Notes: a model not told the origin generated them from the letters alone. Shown: positions 1-10,152, numbered from the stretch's first letter. The stretch: 64,000 bases of DNA from Aquipuribacter sp051216895 (GCF_051216895.1 NZ_JBPKAO010000010.1:1-64000); one strand, 5' to 3'. Translations and numbers: made by a program.

Positions 1-33
1 GGGCGGCCTATCGTGCGTTACTGAGGAGTACAG

Positions 34-1179
34 ATGAACAACAGCTCTCGCCCCAACGGCTCGGGTTCTGGCAGCGGACGGCCGCCCTCCCGCGGTGGAC
101 GACAGGGCGGCCCCCCCAGGAGCGGTGGCCCCCGTCGTGACGGTCCGCCCCGTGGCGAGGGTGGCCCCCGTCGTGACGGTCCGCCCCGTGGCGAGGGTGG
201 CCCCCGTCGTGACGGCGCGCCGGGCTCGGGCGCCGGACGGCCCGACCGTTCCGGCGGCCGTGGTGCGCCGGACCGTAGCGGCGGCCGGGGCGCCCCCGAC
301 CGATCGGGCGGGCGAGGCGCACCGGATCGTTCCGGTGGGCGTCCCGACCGTCCCGGTGGTCGAGGAGGAGCGCCCAACCGGCCCAGCCAGGCCCGGGAGG
401 ACTTCGAGCCGGGCGTCCACGGTGCCCGTGACGAGCGTGCCGTCGTCCCGTTCGGGCCCCCGATCCCCGAGTGGGCGACCGAGGGGGCGCTGGACAAGCA
501 CGTCCTGCGCGAGTTCGAGGCCCTCGGCGAGCGTCGTTCCACCGAGGTCGCCCGTCGTCTCGTCGCGGCCTACGTGGCCGCGGACGAGGGTGACTTCGAC
601 ACGGCCCTCGCTCACGTGGCGGTCGTCCGGGTGGCCGGCGCCCGGCTCGCGGCGGCCCGCGAGGCGGCCGGCATCATCGCCTACCGGTGCGGGCGCTACG
701 ACCTGGCGTCGAAGGACCTGAAGGCGGCGCGGCGCATCAGCGGCCGGTTCGACACCCTTCCGGTGCTGGCGGACTGCGAGCGTGGGCTGGGACGACCCGA
801 GCGGGCGCTCGAGCTCGCCGCCTCGCCCGAGGCCGCACGGCTGGACCTCGAGGCGCGCATCGAGATGCTGCTCGTCGCCTCGGGGGCGCGCAAGGACCTG
901 GGTCAGGCCGACGCGGCCGTGCTGACGCTGCAGGTGCCCGAGCTGAAGGCTCAGCACAAGCAGGAGTGGCACTACCGCCTCGTCGCCGGGTACGCCGAGG
1001 CGTTGGCCGAGGCGGGTCGGGCCGACGAGGCGAAGGTGTGGCGGCTCAAGGCGGCGGCGCACCCCGCCGCCCCGGAGGGCCTGGAGCTGGAGGACGGCGA
1101 CGACATCGGCCACTTCCTCGACCTGGACCCCGAGGACGACGACGGTCGTGTGGACGGCGGGGTCGGCCGACCCGAGTGA
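34..1179 (+). CDS. TPR-like protein with Arg/Gly-rich disordered N-terminus
   Basis: A 381-residue protein in two parts. Residues 1 to about 130 are low-complexity, dominated by Gly, Arg, Pro and Asp, with tandem copies of GGPRRDGPPRGE and of a nine-residue APDRSGGRG unit. Residues from about 150 form an alanine-rich helical repeat region (TPR/SEL1-like pairs such as YVAADEGDFDTALAHVAVVR), ending in an acidic tail. The ATG follows a clear GAGGAG (23-28) at 5 nt. The RGG-like N-terminus suggests RNA or protein interaction, but that is inference. Similar TPR genes are common upstream of the HAD-tlyA-nadK-recN block in actinomycetes. Its specific function is not recognised. Confidence 0.8.
   Translation: MNNSSRPNGSGSGSGRPPSRGGRQGGPPRSGGPRRDGPPRGEGGPRRDGPPRGEGGPRRDGAPGSGAGRPDRSGGRGAPDRSGGRGAPDRSGGRGAPDRSGGRPDRPGGRGGAPNRPSQAREDFEPGVHGARDERAVVPFGPPIPEWATEGALDKHVLREFEALGERRSTEVARRLVAAYVAADEGDFDTALAHVAVVRVAGARLAAAREAAGIIAYRCGRYDLASKDLKAARRISGRFDTLPVLADCERGLGRPERALELAASPEAARLDLEARIEMLLVASGARKDLGQADAAVLTLQVPELKAQHKQEWHYRLVAGYAEALAEAGRADEAKVWRLKAAAHPAAPEGLELEDGDDIGHFLDLDPEDDDGRVDGGVGRPE
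124..340 (+). repeat. In-frame minisatellites in the first TPR gene
   Basis: A 36-bp unit begins at 124, 160 and 196 (about 2.5 copies), followed by 27-bp-type units encoding the APDRSGGRG motif. Both periods are multiples of three, so copy-number change would preserve the frame. Confidence 0.8.
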
Positions 1180-1201
1180 GGCCGACCGTCGGTGGGCCGC
1201 T

Positions 1202-1240
1202 CGTCGCGACCGTCAGCCCTCGCGGCTGACGGTCGCGACG
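1202..1240. terminator. Bidirectional hairpin between convergent genes
   Basis: A perfect 17-bp stem (1202-1218 with 1224-1240) and a 5-nt loop lie just after the TPR stop codon and overlap the 3' end of the convergent PadR gene. There is no U-tract, as is usual for actinomycete hairpin terminators. Confidence 0.7.
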
Positions 1241-1527
1241 GCGGTGACGAACGCGTCCCACTCGGCGCGCAGCGCCTCCCGTCTGGTGCGCCCCGCCCCG
1301 GTCAGCTCGTAGACCTTCCTCGCCGGACCGGTCTCGCTCTGCTCCCACCGGGCCACGATCGCGCCCTCGTCCTCCAGGCGTACCAGCGCGGGGTAGAGCT
1401 GGGCGCCCTTGATGGGTTGCAGCCCGGCCGTCACCAGGGCCTGCGAGACCCCGTACCCGTGCCGCGGCGCGACCGCGAGCACGTCCAGCACGAGCATGGG
1501 CAGCGAGACGCGCTGCCAGGCGGCCAT
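1213..1527 (-). CDS. PadR-family transcriptional regulator
   Basis: A 104-residue winged-helix protein of the short PadR-s2 type. Family landmarks are HGYGVSQAL (recognition-helix region), KGAQLYPALVRLEDEG (helix 3 and start of the wing) and GPARKVYELTGAGR (wing strands), followed by a C-terminal dimerisation helix. The ATG lies 2 nt after the stop of the membrane-protein gene on the same strand, so the two form one transcript. PadR proteins usually repress their own operon and a partner membrane protein and are released by small molecules. Two palindromes in front of the pair are the probable operators. The ligand is unknown. Confidence 0.92.
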   Translation of the reverse strand: MAAWQRVSLPMLVLDVLAVAPRHGYGVSQALVTAGLQPIKGAQLYPALVRLEDEGAIVARWEQSETGPARKVYELTGAGRTRREALRAEWDAFVTAVATVSREG

Positions 1528-1529
1528 GC

Positions 1530-2534
1530 TCAACGTCGCCCCGCCCAGGGCCGGTCGCCCCAGCCCACGACCACGGTGACCGCCGCGCTCAGCAGGAGCA
1601 GGACGACGAACACGGCGGTGAGGACGCCGCCCCCGCTGTCGAGGGCCACGATCGCGGCGGCGACGGCGAGCGGGGTGACCGTTCCGGTGACCGTGGACAC
1701 CCACCAGCGCCGGGTCCGCGCCGTCCGGTCGGCCTCCGCGAGCCGGCGGGCCAGGACCACGGGGTGCCCGAACTCCACGGCCGCCGGTGCGAACCCGGCG
1801 CGGAGCGCGTGCTCGACCTCCGCGACATGACCTCGTGCCGTGGCCGCCGGCACCAGTCGGGACCGCAACCCGCCCCGGAACCGGCGGAGCCACTCGGTGT
1901 CGTCCCACCGGTCGCGAAGCACCTGCTGCGGCATCCGGTCCGCGACCACCAGGGCGAGGACGCCGGGGGCGAGCAGTGCCACGCCCAGCCACGGCACCGG
2001 CACGTCCCGCAGGGCCACGGGGTCCGGGCCGATCCCCGCCGCGGCGGCGACCCCGGCCACGGCCAGCGCGCCGACGGCGACGAGGCCCCCGACCGTGGAC
2101 CCCGGCCGACCAGCGGACAAGAGGGCCCGCCCCACGCGCCAACCCACGAGCACGACGACGACGCTGACCGCGACCAGGGCGGCCCCGACGCCGACGTCGA
2201 CCCGCCACCCACCGCGGACCGCGAGCAGGAGCACCGCGATCACAGCGACCCCCACCAGGGACCCGCCCACCTCCCGCAGCGCGGGGCGCAGCCCGCCGCC
2301 CTCGGAGGTCCGTACCGCCTCCTCGACCGTCGCCAGCTCGGCCGCGTCCTCGCTCGCCAGCTCGACGGCGTCCCCGAACAGCTCGGCCGCGTGCACGCCC
2401 GCCTCGTGCGCCGCCTCCAGCAGCTCGCGTTCGCGCGCCTCGAGCGCGTCCGCCGGGACGTGCCGCCCGGCCACCGCCCTCCGGTAGCGCGCCACCCAGT
2501 CCTGGTCCTGCGCCGGCCACGCCCTGACTGCCAT
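1530..2534 (-). CDS. Multi-pass membrane protein paired with PadR
   Basis: A 334-residue protein. The first about 90 residues are charged, helical and soluble (ALEARERELLEAAHEAGVHA), resembling the cytoplasmic HAAS-like domains of PadR-associated proteins. They are followed by roughly six hydrophobic segments in pairs, with a soluble stretch of about 80 residues before the last two. It is the first gene of the PadR operon. The ATG at 2534 is close to the operator palindromes, which places the promoter within about 100 bp. No enzymatic motif is visible. By family context it may be a membrane-stress or transport accessory protein whose expression PadR controls; this is inference. Confidence 0.8.
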   Translation of the reverse strand: MAVRAWPAQDQDWVARYRRAVAGRHVPADALEARERELLEAAHEAGVHAAELFGDAVELASEDAAELATVEEAVRTSEGGGLRPALREVGGSLVGVAVIAVLLLAVRGGWRVDVGVGAALVAVSVVVVLVGWRVGRALLSAGRPGSTVGGLVAVGALAVAGVAAAAGIGPDPVALRDVPVPWLGVALLAPGVLALVVADRMPQQVLRDRWDDTEWLRRFRGGLRSRLVPAATARGHVAEVEHALRAGFAPAAVEFGHPVVLARRLAEADRTARTRRWWVSTVTGTVTPLAVAAAIVALDSGGGVLTAVFVVLLLLSAAVTVVVGWGDRPWAGRR

Positions 2535-2545
2535 GTCGACTCCCG

Positions 2546-2573
2546 TACCTAGGTAAATTCCGTATCTAGATAC
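2546..2573. promoter_or_regulatory. Probable PadR operator: two palindromes
   Basis: Two perfect palindromes, TACCTAGGTA (2546-2555) and GTATCTAGATAC (2562-2573), share the core CTAG and have centres 17 bp apart, just upstream of the membrane-protein/padR operon. PadR-s2 regulators bind such CTAG-centred repeats of TAT/ATA type. A further TACCTAGG lies at 2633-2640, at the 3' end of the next gene. Confidence 0.7.
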
Positions 2574-2635
2574 AACCAGGACGCTCGTCGGGGTGCAAGA
2601 GCCCGGCCCCCCCCCCGTGGCCGGCCGTGCCGTAC

Positions 2636-3691
2636 CTAGGCCCCGTCGCGCGGGCTGGGTTGCCAGCCGGCCAGCGGCCGGACCAGGGCGCCCGAGGGGA
2701 GCTTGGGCTCGAAGGCGGTCGCCTTGTACGGCATCAGGGCGCCCCGTCGCGACAACGTGAGCACGTCGTCCAGGTCGGGGGCCGGCAGCAGCACGGCCAG
2801 GGCCCCGCTCCGCCCGGACGCCGCGGCCATGTCGGCCTGCGGCTCACGCCGCGTCCGGCACCTGACCGTGTCCTGCAGGACGTGGTCGACCAGCGTCGTC
2901 ACGTCGGTGCGCGGGTGGTCGGGCCAGATCACCGTCCACGACCGGTCCCCGTGCAGCAGGCGCACGGCGCGGCCGGCGTCGGAGGTCCCCGCCTCGACCA
3001 CGGCGCCCGCCGCCCGGCAGCGCTCGAGCACCCCCGTCACCACGTCCTCGGCGACCCGGTCGCGCCCGTGCAGGTCCAGCAGCACCCGGTGGATCGGACC
3101 GAGCGAGAGCGGCTCGTCGTCCGCGTCCACGACCAGGGCCGTCACCTGCGCCGGCAGCCCCTCCCGGACCAGCTGCACCGCCCCCTCCAGCCGGTGGTGC
3201 CCGTCCGCGACGAGGTACGCCCCGCCCGTGAGCAGGGCCACCACCTCGTCGGTCACCGTCGCCGCCACCTGGAGCACCCGGACGTGCCGGTCCCGTTCCG
3301 TCACCTCGTACACCGGAGCGGTCCGGCCCGCGACGAGCGCCGACACGGCGCCGCCACCGCGGTGGGTCAGCAGCAGCGGGTCCCGGTCCACGTGGGCGGC
3401 GCGCAGCGCCTTCACCCGGCGTCGGACCCCGCGCGGGTCCGTCTGCTCATGGGGCAGCAGACCACCCGAGGCGGGCGGGTCCGCGACGTCCCAGACCGCC
3501 ACCACCCCGCGCACCTTGGCGTGGGGGGAGTCCAGCTCCACGGCGAACACCGCGGGCGGTCCCAGCAGGTCCCGTCCGGACTCGACCCAGCCCGCATCCC
3601 GGAGCCCGCTGTCGTGCCGGGCCGTCTCGGGGTCAGGATGGAGCAACCGGACCGGCGAGACCCCCGCCGTCCCGGTGATCATGTCCGGCAT
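2636..3691 (-). CDS. DUF1015 family protein
   Basis: A 351-residue protein when read from the ATG at 3691 (MPDMITG). A longer frame continues upstream but would overlap the divergent TPR gene, and those residues look non-coding. The hallmark is AYLVADGHHRLEGAVQL near the middle, matching the conserved ADGHHR segment of DUF1015. It ends with LMPYKATAFEPKLPSGALVRPL. The family is widespread, often near amino-acid or cofactor genes, without an established activity. An ATG at 3682 is an alternative start. It is divergent from the TPR-HAD-tlyA series and shares a short intergenic region with it. Confidence 0.8.
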   Translation of the reverse strand: MPDMITGTAGVSPVRLLHPDPETARHDSGLRDAGWVESGRDLLGPPAVFAVELDSPHAKVRGVVAVWDVADPPASGGLLPHEQTDPRGVRRRVKALRAAHVDRDPLLLTHRGGGAVSALVAGRTAPVYEVTERDRHVRVLQVAATVTDEVVALLTGGAYLVADGHHRLEGAVQLVREGLPAQVTALVVDADDEPLSLGPIHRVLLDLHGRDRVAEDVVTGVLERCRAAGAVVEAGTSDAGRAVRLLHGDRSWTVIWPDHPRTDVTTLVDHVLQDTVRCRTRREPQADMAAASGRSGALAVLLPAPDLDDVLTLSRRGALMPYKATAFEPKLPSGALVRPLAGWQPSPRDGA

Positions 3692-3737
3692 CGTACGGTC
3701 CCGGGTCGGGACGAGCAGACAGGAACGGAGGTGTCGG

Positions 3738-4184
3738 ATGGTCGGCGCCCAGGAACCGGAGCGCGGTGGACCCGGCGACCCCGACGGCGTCCGACGACCC
3801 GCCGGCGACGTGTACGACTGGGTCTCCCGGGCCCGCGGCATGCTCGCCCGTGGCGACGCCGGAGCCGCGGCGACGCTCCTGCGGCACGCGCTGTCCGAGG
3901 TGCCGGGCTCTCCCGAGCTCGTCGAGACGCTGGCGCGGGCCGAGTTCGAGACGGGCCGCTTCGCGGTGGCCCGCGACCTGTTCGCGGACCTGGTGGAGGC
4001 CAGCCCCGACTCCGACTACGCCCGGTTCGGTCTGGGCGCCAGCCTGGTCCGGCTCGGCCGCTACCAGGAGGCCCTGCCCCACCTGGCGATGGCCGACGTC
4101 ATGCGTCCCGGCCGGGCCGAGTACCAGGCGTTGCTCGCCCGAGCCCGCGCCGTCACCGAGAGGAGCCCCCGTGCCGAGGACTGA
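3738..4184 (+). CDS. Small TPR protein
   Basis: A 148-residue protein with about three tetratricopeptide repeats: ARGMLARGDAGAAATLLRHA, ELVETLARAEFETGRFAVAR and SDYARFGLGASLVRLGRYQ. The alternating small/large TPR pattern and Ala-8 and Gly positions are visible. The ATG follows GGAGGTG (3727-3733). The 3' end overlaps the HAD gene by 14 nt, indicating coupled translation. It is probably a scaffold partner; no catalytic motif was seen. Confidence 0.87.
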   Translation: MVGAQEPERGGPGDPDGVRRPAGDVYDWVSRARGMLARGDAGAAATLLRHALSEVPGSPELVETLARAEFETGRFAVARDLFADLVEASPDSDYARFGLGASLVRLGRYQEALPHLAMADVMRPGRAEYQALLARARAVTERSPRAED

Positions 4185-5106
4185 CCACGACGCCCTGCTG
4201 CTGGACCTGGACGGCGTCGTCTACGCCGGAGAGCGTGCGGTCCCGGGGGCGCCGGAGGCGCTGGCGCGGCTGCGGGAGGAGGGCACCGCGCTGCGCTTCG
4301 TGACCAACAACGCCTCCCGCACCCCGCAGCAGGTCGTCGACAAGCTCGTCTCCGTCGGGGTGCCGGCGAGCGTCGAGGAGGTGCTGGCCTCGCCGCGGGC
4401 CGCCGTGGAGCTGCTGCGCGGGTCGGTCGGGCTGGCCGAGGGGGCGCACGTCGCCGTCGCCGGCACGCAGGCCCTGATGGACGCCGTGACCGGTGCCGGC
4501 CTGCGGGCCGAGCACGTCTCGCAGGTGACGCAACGCCCGGACGCGCTCGTGCAGGGGTTCTCGCCGACCACCTCCTGGGCCGACCTGGCCGCCACCACCC
4601 GCTGGGTGGCCGCCGGGGTCACCTGGGTGGCGACCAACCTGGACTCGACGATCCCCACCGACTGGGGCATCGCCCCGGGCAACGGGCTGCTCGTGCACGC
4701 CGTGGCGGAGGCGGCCGGGCGCCGGCCCGACGCCGTCGCGGGCAAGCCGGGACCGCACCTGTTCGCGGTCGCCGCGCGGTCCTGCGACTCCTCCCGGCCG
4801 CTGGTCGTGGGGGACCGCCTCGACACCGACATCGCGGGCGGTGTCGCCGCCGGCCAGGACACCGCCCTCGTGCTGACCGGGGTCCACGGCCTCGTCGACG
4901 CCCTGCGGGCCGGTCGCGACCACCGTCCCGGCCTCGTGCTGCAGGAGCTGGGTGACCTGTGGGACTCCCCGGGACGGGAACGCTCGCTCGAGCTCACCCG
5001 GCAGCTGCACGAGGCCTGGGAGGAGCTGGACGCGGCACCGGACCCGGCACGGCGGGACGAGGTGATGGCGCGTCGGCTGGAGGAGCTGTCCCCAGGGGCG
5101 GGGTGA
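4171..5106 (+). CDS. HAD-superfamily hydrolase, NagD-like (HAD-IIA)
   Basis: A 311-residue phosphatase of the HAD-IIA group. Motif I is LLLDLDGVVYAGE near residue 10 (nucleophile and acid/base Asp), motif II is FVTNNAS, the conserved lysine lies in VAGKPGPHLF, and motif IV is LVVGDRLDTDIAGG. The IIA cap domain lies between motifs II and III. Relatives act on sugar phosphates or nucleotides; the substrate here is not known. The GTG start at 4171 follows AGGAG and overlaps the TPR gene. The gene belongs to the actinomycete TPR-HAD-tlyA-nadK-recN neighbourhood. Confidence 0.9.
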   Translation: MPRTDHDALLLDLDGVVYAGERAVPGAPEALARLREEGTALRFVTNNASRTPQQVVDKLVSVGVPASVEEVLASPRAAVELLRGSVGLAEGAHVAVAGTQALMDAVTGAGLRAEHVSQVTQRPDALVQGFSPTTSWADLAATTRWVAAGVTWVATNLDSTIPTDWGIAPGNGLLVHAVAEAAGRRPDAVAGKPGPHLFAVAARSCDSSRPLVVGDRLDTDIAGGVAAGQDTALVLTGVHGLVDALRAGRDHRPGLVLQELGDLWDSPGRERSLELTRQLHEAWEELDAAPDPARRDEVMARRLEELSPGAG

Positions 5107-5132
5107 TCTCATCGCCCGAGGGTGCCGACGGG

Positions 5133-5138
5133 TACGGT
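5133..5138 (+). promoter_or_regulatory. Leaderless-type -10 element (TACGGT)
   Basis: TACGGT is followed by exactly 7 nt and the ATG of the small ORF at 5146, the classical geometry for a leaderless actinomycete transcript. It probably drives the small ORF-tlyA-nadK-recN operon. Confidence 0.6.
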
Positions 5139-5145
5139 CGGAGCC

Positions 5146-5276
5146 ATGCAGGAGCAGACCCGGGCCGCCGTGGAGGACCTGGACGACCTCACGGTCGCCG
5201 TCGCCCGGCTGGAGGCGACCGCCGACGCCCTGGACTCCCGGCTCACCGCCGCCGCCACCCCGGGGACCGACCGGGC

Positions 5277-5280
<4 letters not shown>
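5146..5280 (+). CDS. Small ORF upstream of tlyA
   Basis: A 44-codon ORF encoding an acidic, alanine-rich probable single helix (MQEQTRAAVEDLDDLTVA...). Support comes from a -10-like TACGGT 7 nt before the ATG and from the GTGA overlap of its stop with the tlyA start, which suggests coupled translation. Small helical proteins at this position are frequent in actinomycete tlyA operons. Function unknown. Confidence 0.7.
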
Positions 5281-6244
<964 letters not shown>

Positions 6245-6248
<4 letters not shown>

Positions 6249-7204
6249 CCGAGCGCCCGGCCGTGGCCCCTCGCAGCGTCCTCGTCATCGCCCACACCGG
6301 ACGCGAGCAGGCGCTGCAGGCCGTCGTGTCGGTCGTGTCCGCGCTGGCCTCGGCCGGGGTCGACGTCGTGGTGGGGGAGGACCAGGCCCAGGCGCTGGCC
6401 GCGGCCATGCACTACGCCGACGTGTCCGGTGACTTCCGCCACGTCCCCGTGGACGAGGTGGGGGCCCCGTCGCCGGAGGTGCTGCACGGCGTCGACCTGG
6501 TGCTGGTCCTGGGCGGCGACGGCACGATCCTGCGGGCCGCGGAGATCGTCCGGGGGACGCCCGCCCCCCTGCTCGGGGTCAACCTGGGGCACGTCGGGTT
6601 CCTGGCCGAGAGCGAGCTGGACGGGCTCGCCGACACCGTCGAGCGGCTGGTGGCCGGCGACTACGACGTCGAGGAGCGGATGACGGTCGACGTCGTCGTC
6701 CTGGACGCCGGGCGCGAGGTGGCCCGGACCTGGGCGCTGAACGAGATCGCGGTGGAGAAGGCCAGCCGCCAGCGCATGCTCGAGATCGTGCTCGAGGTCG
6801 ACAGCCGCCCCCTGACGCGGTTCGGCTGCGACGGCATCGTCGTCGCGACCCCGACCGGGTCGACCGCCTACGCGTTCTCGGCCGGCGGACCGGTGGTCTG
6901 GCCCGAGGTGGAGGCCATGCTGGTGGTCCCGCTCAGCGCCCACGCGCTGTTCTCCCGCCCCCTGGTGGTGGGGACCAGCAGCGTCGTGGCCATCGAGACC
7001 GTCCCGGGCCTGGGCGGCTCCGGGGTGCTGTGGGCCGACGGCCGCCGCTCGCTGGACCTGCCCGCGCGGGCCCGGATCGAGGTCCGCCGGGGCGAGGTGC
7101 CGGTCCGCCTGGCCCGGCTGTCGGCGACGGGCTTCACCGAGCGGCTGGTCCAGCGCTTCCGGCTGCCCGTCAACGGCTGGCGCGGCCCGGGGGCCGGCGC
7201 GTGA
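6245..7204 (+). CDS. nadK: NAD kinase
   Basis: A 319-residue ATP/polyphosphate-NAD kinase producing NADP. The GGDGT phosphate-binding motif lies at residues 90-94, followed by GVNLGHVGFLAE, the NEIAVEKAS segment and TPTGSTAYAFSAGGP of the C-terminal beta domain. Length and order are typical. It sits in the tlyA-nadK-recN operon with 4-nt overlaps at both ends, so expression is probably coupled. No anomaly seen. Confidence 0.97.
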
Positions 7205-8922
7205 TCGAGGAGCTGCGGATCCGTGACCTCGGTGTCATCGCCGACACCACGCTGCCGCTGCACCCCGGCCTCAACGTGCTCACCGGCGAGACCGGCGCCG
7301 GCAAGACGATGGTCGTCACCGCGCTGGGCCTGCTGCTGGGCGCCCGCGCCGACCCGGCCCTGGTGCGGGCCGGGGCCCGTGCCGCCACCGTCGACGGGCT
7401 GCTCCGGGTACCCCTCGACGGCGAGGCGGCCCGGCTCGCCCAGGAGGCCGGGGGCGAGCTCGACGACGACGCGCTGCTGCTGGCCCGATCCGTCCCCGCC
7501 GACGGCCGGGCCCGCGCCTGGGCGGGCGGGCGCGCGGTGCCGGTGTCCGTGCTGGGGGCCGTCACCGAGCAGGAGGTGACCGTCCACGGCCAGTCCGACC
7601 AGCTCCGGCTGCGCTCGACCAGCCACCAGCGCTCGCTCCTGGACGCCTACGCCGGGCCCGAGCACGCCCACCTGCTCCAGCGCTACCGCGAGGCCTGGTC
7701 CGAGCACCGCCGCCTGCTGGGCGAGCTGGGACAGGTCGAGGCCGCCGCGCGGGAGCGGGCGCAGGAGGCCCAGATGCTGCGGCTGGCCCTGACGGACTAC
7801 GACCGGGTGCAGCCGCTGCCGGGCGAGGACGCCGAGCTGCACGAGGAGTGGGAGCGGCTCGCCCACGCCGACGAGCTCCAGCGGGCCGGGCACGACGCCC
7901 TGGAGGCCGTCGCCGGCGACGACGAGGCGACGACCCCGGGCGCGCAGGGGCTGCTCGCCGCCGCGCGCACCGCGCTGGAGGCGGTCCGCGAGCACGACCA
8001 GCGGGCCGCCGAGCTCGCCGACCGGCTGGCCGAGCTCACGTACCTGACCACCGACCTGGGCACGGACCTGGCCGGGTACGCCTCCGGCATCGACGCGGAC
8101 CCGGGCCGCCTCGCCGACGTCGACGCCCGCCGCAACGACCTGACGCCGCTGCTGCGCGCCCACGGCGACCTGGAGGCCGCCGCGGCGTGGGCCCAGCGGT
8201 CCCGCACCCGGCTCGACGAGCTGGACGACGACGGGCTCCCGCAGCGGCTCCGCCGGCAGGCCGACGACGCCGGGGCCGAGCTGCAGCGGCTCGCCGCGGA
8301 GCTGCACGGCTCCCGCTGCTCGGCGGCGGAGCGGTTGTCGCAGGCCGTGACCGGCGAGCTGTCGTCCCTGGCGCTGGCCCGGGCGCGGGTCCAGGTCCGG
8401 GTCGGGTCCACCGAGCCCGGCCCCGACGGCGCCGACGACGTGGTCTTCCTGCTGGCCTCGCACTCCGGGGCCGAGCCGCGGCCGCTGGCCCGCTCGGCCT
8501 CCGGCGGCGAGCTGTCGCGCGTCATGCTGGCCATCGAGGTGGTCACCACGGCCGACGCCCCGGTCGGCACCTACGTCTTCGACGAGGTGGACTCCGGTGT
8601 CGGTGGCGAGGCCGCGGTGGAGATCGGTCGGCGGCTGGCCCGTCTCGCGGGTGGCGGCCAGGTCGTCGTGGTCACCCACCTGCCCCAGGTGGCGGCGTTC
8701 GCCGACCACCACCTGGTCGTCACCAAGGCCGACGACGGCACCGGGACCGTGTCCGACGTCGCCGCGGTCGACGGCGTCGACCGCGTCCAGGAGATCGCCC
8801 GGATGCTCGCGGGCCTGGGCACGTCGAGCACCGCCGCCGCGCACGCCCAGGAGCTGCTGGACACCGCCGCCTCGATGCGCGACGCGCCGCAGCGCACACC
8901 CGCCTCCCGCCAGGGGCCGTGA
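7201..8922 (+). CDS. recN: DNA repair protein RecN
   Basis: A 573-residue SMC-like ATPase of double-strand-break repair. Walker A GETGAGKT is at residues 29-36. The middle is rich in coiled-coil heptads. The ABC signature is ARSASGGELSRVMLAI, Walker B is YVFDEVDSGVGG, and the His-switch segment is VVVVTHLPQVAAFAD. The GTG start overlaps the nadK stop (GTGA). Length is normal for the family (about 550-590 residues). Confidence 0.97.
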   Translation: MIEELRIRDLGVIADTTLPLHPGLNVLTGETGAGKTMVVTALGLLLGARADPALVRAGARAATVDGLLRVPLDGEAARLAQEAGGELDDDALLLARSVPADGRARAWAGGRAVPVSVLGAVTEQEVTVHGQSDQLRLRSTSHQRSLLDAYAGPEHAHLLQRYREAWSEHRRLLGELGQVEAAARERAQEAQMLRLALTDYDRVQPLPGEDAELHEEWERLAHADELQRAGHDALEAVAGDDEATTPGAQGLLAAARTALEAVREHDQRAAELADRLAELTYLTTDLGTDLAGYASGIDADPGRLADVDARRNDLTPLLRAHGDLEAAAAWAQRSRTRLDELDDDGLPQRLRRQADDAGAELQRLAAELHGSRCSAAERLSQAVTGELSSLALARARVQVRVGSTEPGPDGADDVVFLLASHSGAEPRPLARSASGGELSRVMLAIEVVTTADAPVGTYVFDEVDSGVGGEAAVEIGRRLARLAGGGQVVVVTHLPQVAAFADHHLVVTKADDGTGTVSDVAAVDGVDRVQEIARMLAGLGTSSTAAAHAQELLDTAASMRDAPQRTPASRQGP

Positions 8923-8934
8923 CACCCTCGAACG

Positions 8935-10152
8935 ATGAGGACCCTCCTGGGACGGCGACGTCAGCAGCGTGACGAGTCCGGTGTCGTCGGCACCGCCCGC
9001 GTCGCCGAGCCCGGGCACCTGCCCGGCGGGCGGTGGCGCTCCGGTGACGTGGCCGTGCTCGACCTGCCCCACCTGGACGTCCGGACCGCCCAACGGCTGC
9101 TCGACACCGGGCCGTCCGCGGTCCTGCTCGCGGGCAGCAGCACGTCCGCGCGGTACCCGCACCGCGGTCCCGAGCTGCTCCTGGAAGCCGGCGTCCTGCT
9201 GGTGGACCGGCTCGGTCCGCACCTGACGACGACCCTCACCGACGGGACCACGGTGCGCGTCGACCAGGGCCGGGTGATGGTCGGGGCGGGCCGGGACCGG
9301 TGGGTGGACACCGAGGTGCCGCTGCAGGGGCGGGTGCAGGACCGTGACACCGTCCGCCTGGCCGTCGAGCAGGCCTCGCGCGGCATGGCGGCCCAGCTGG
9401 AGGCCTTCGCCGAGAGCACGGCCCAGGTGCTCGACGTCGAGCGGGACCTCCTGCTGGAGGGCACGGGCGTCCCCGAGGTCCCGGTGCGCCTCGCCGGGCG
9501 TCCGGTCGTCGTGGTCGTGCGCGGTTTCGGGTACGCCGAGGACCTGCGGCGGCTGCGGTCCTTCATCACCGAGCGGCGACCGGTGCTCGTCGGCGTCGAG
9601 GGCGGCGCCGACGCACTGGTCGAGGCCGGTCTGCGCCCGGACCTCGTCATCACCGACGCCGACGCCGCCGACGGCACCTCGATCGGGGTCGCCGGGCTGT
9701 CGTCCGGGGCCCACGTGGTCGTGCACTGCCGCCCGGGTGAGGACGACGTGCGGCCGGCCCCGTCGCCCGACCCGGGGTCGACGAGGTTCTGCTCCCGCCT
9801 GACCACGGAGGACACCGCGGTGCTGCTGGCCCACGCCAACGGGGCCGACCCCGTCGTCATGGTCGGTTCCCCGGCCACGCTGGAGGAGTTCCTGGACCGC
9901 GGTCGTGCCGGTTCGGCCAGCTCGTTCCTGACCCGGCTGCGGGCCGGCAGCGCGGTCGTCGACGCAGCCACGGTGGCGCGGCTGCACCAGCCCCGCCGGT
10001 CCTGGGCGCTCGTCCTGCTGCTCGTGCTGGCGGGCCTGGTCGTCGTGGCGTCGGTGGCCGCCGCGACCCCGTGGGGTCAGGAGCAGCTCGCGGCCGTGGC
10101 CGAAGCGGCTCGCGGCTGGGGGCTGCCGGGCGGGGCCTCCTCCGGCGGCTGA
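8935..10152 (+). CDS. steA: SteA-like cell-division protein
   Basis: A 405-residue protein similar in layout to SteA of corynebacteria, which with SteB supports septal cell-wall assembly and cytokinesis. It has an N-terminal substrate-like domain (GPELLLEAGVLLVDR), a central block RPVVVVVRGFGYAEDL with PDLVITDADAADG (thiamin-pyrophosphokinase-like fold), and a single C-terminal transmembrane helix at about residues 357-380. It follows recN by 12 nt. In many actinomycetes the next gene is steB (mctB-like); here the next gene is a glycosyltransferase and no steB is present. Confidence 0.85.
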   Translation: MRTLLGRRRQQRDESGVVGTARVAEPGHLPGGRWRSGDVAVLDLPHLDVRTAQRLLDTGPSAVLLAGSSTSARYPHRGPELLLEAGVLLVDRLGPHLTTTLTDGTTVRVDQGRVMVGAGRDRWVDTEVPLQGRVQDRDTVRLAVEQASRGMAAQLEAFAESTAQVLDVERDLLLEGTGVPEVPVRLAGRPVVVVVRGFGYAEDLRRLRSFITERRPVLVGVEGGADALVEAGLRPDLVITDADAADGTSIGVAGLSSGAHVVVHCRPGEDDVRPAPSPDPGSTRFCSRLTTEDTAVLLAHANGADPVVMVGSPATLEEFLDRGRAGSASSFLTRLRAGSAVVDAATVARLHQPRRSWALVLLLVLAGLVVVASVAAATPWGQEQLAAVAEAARGWGLPGGASSGG

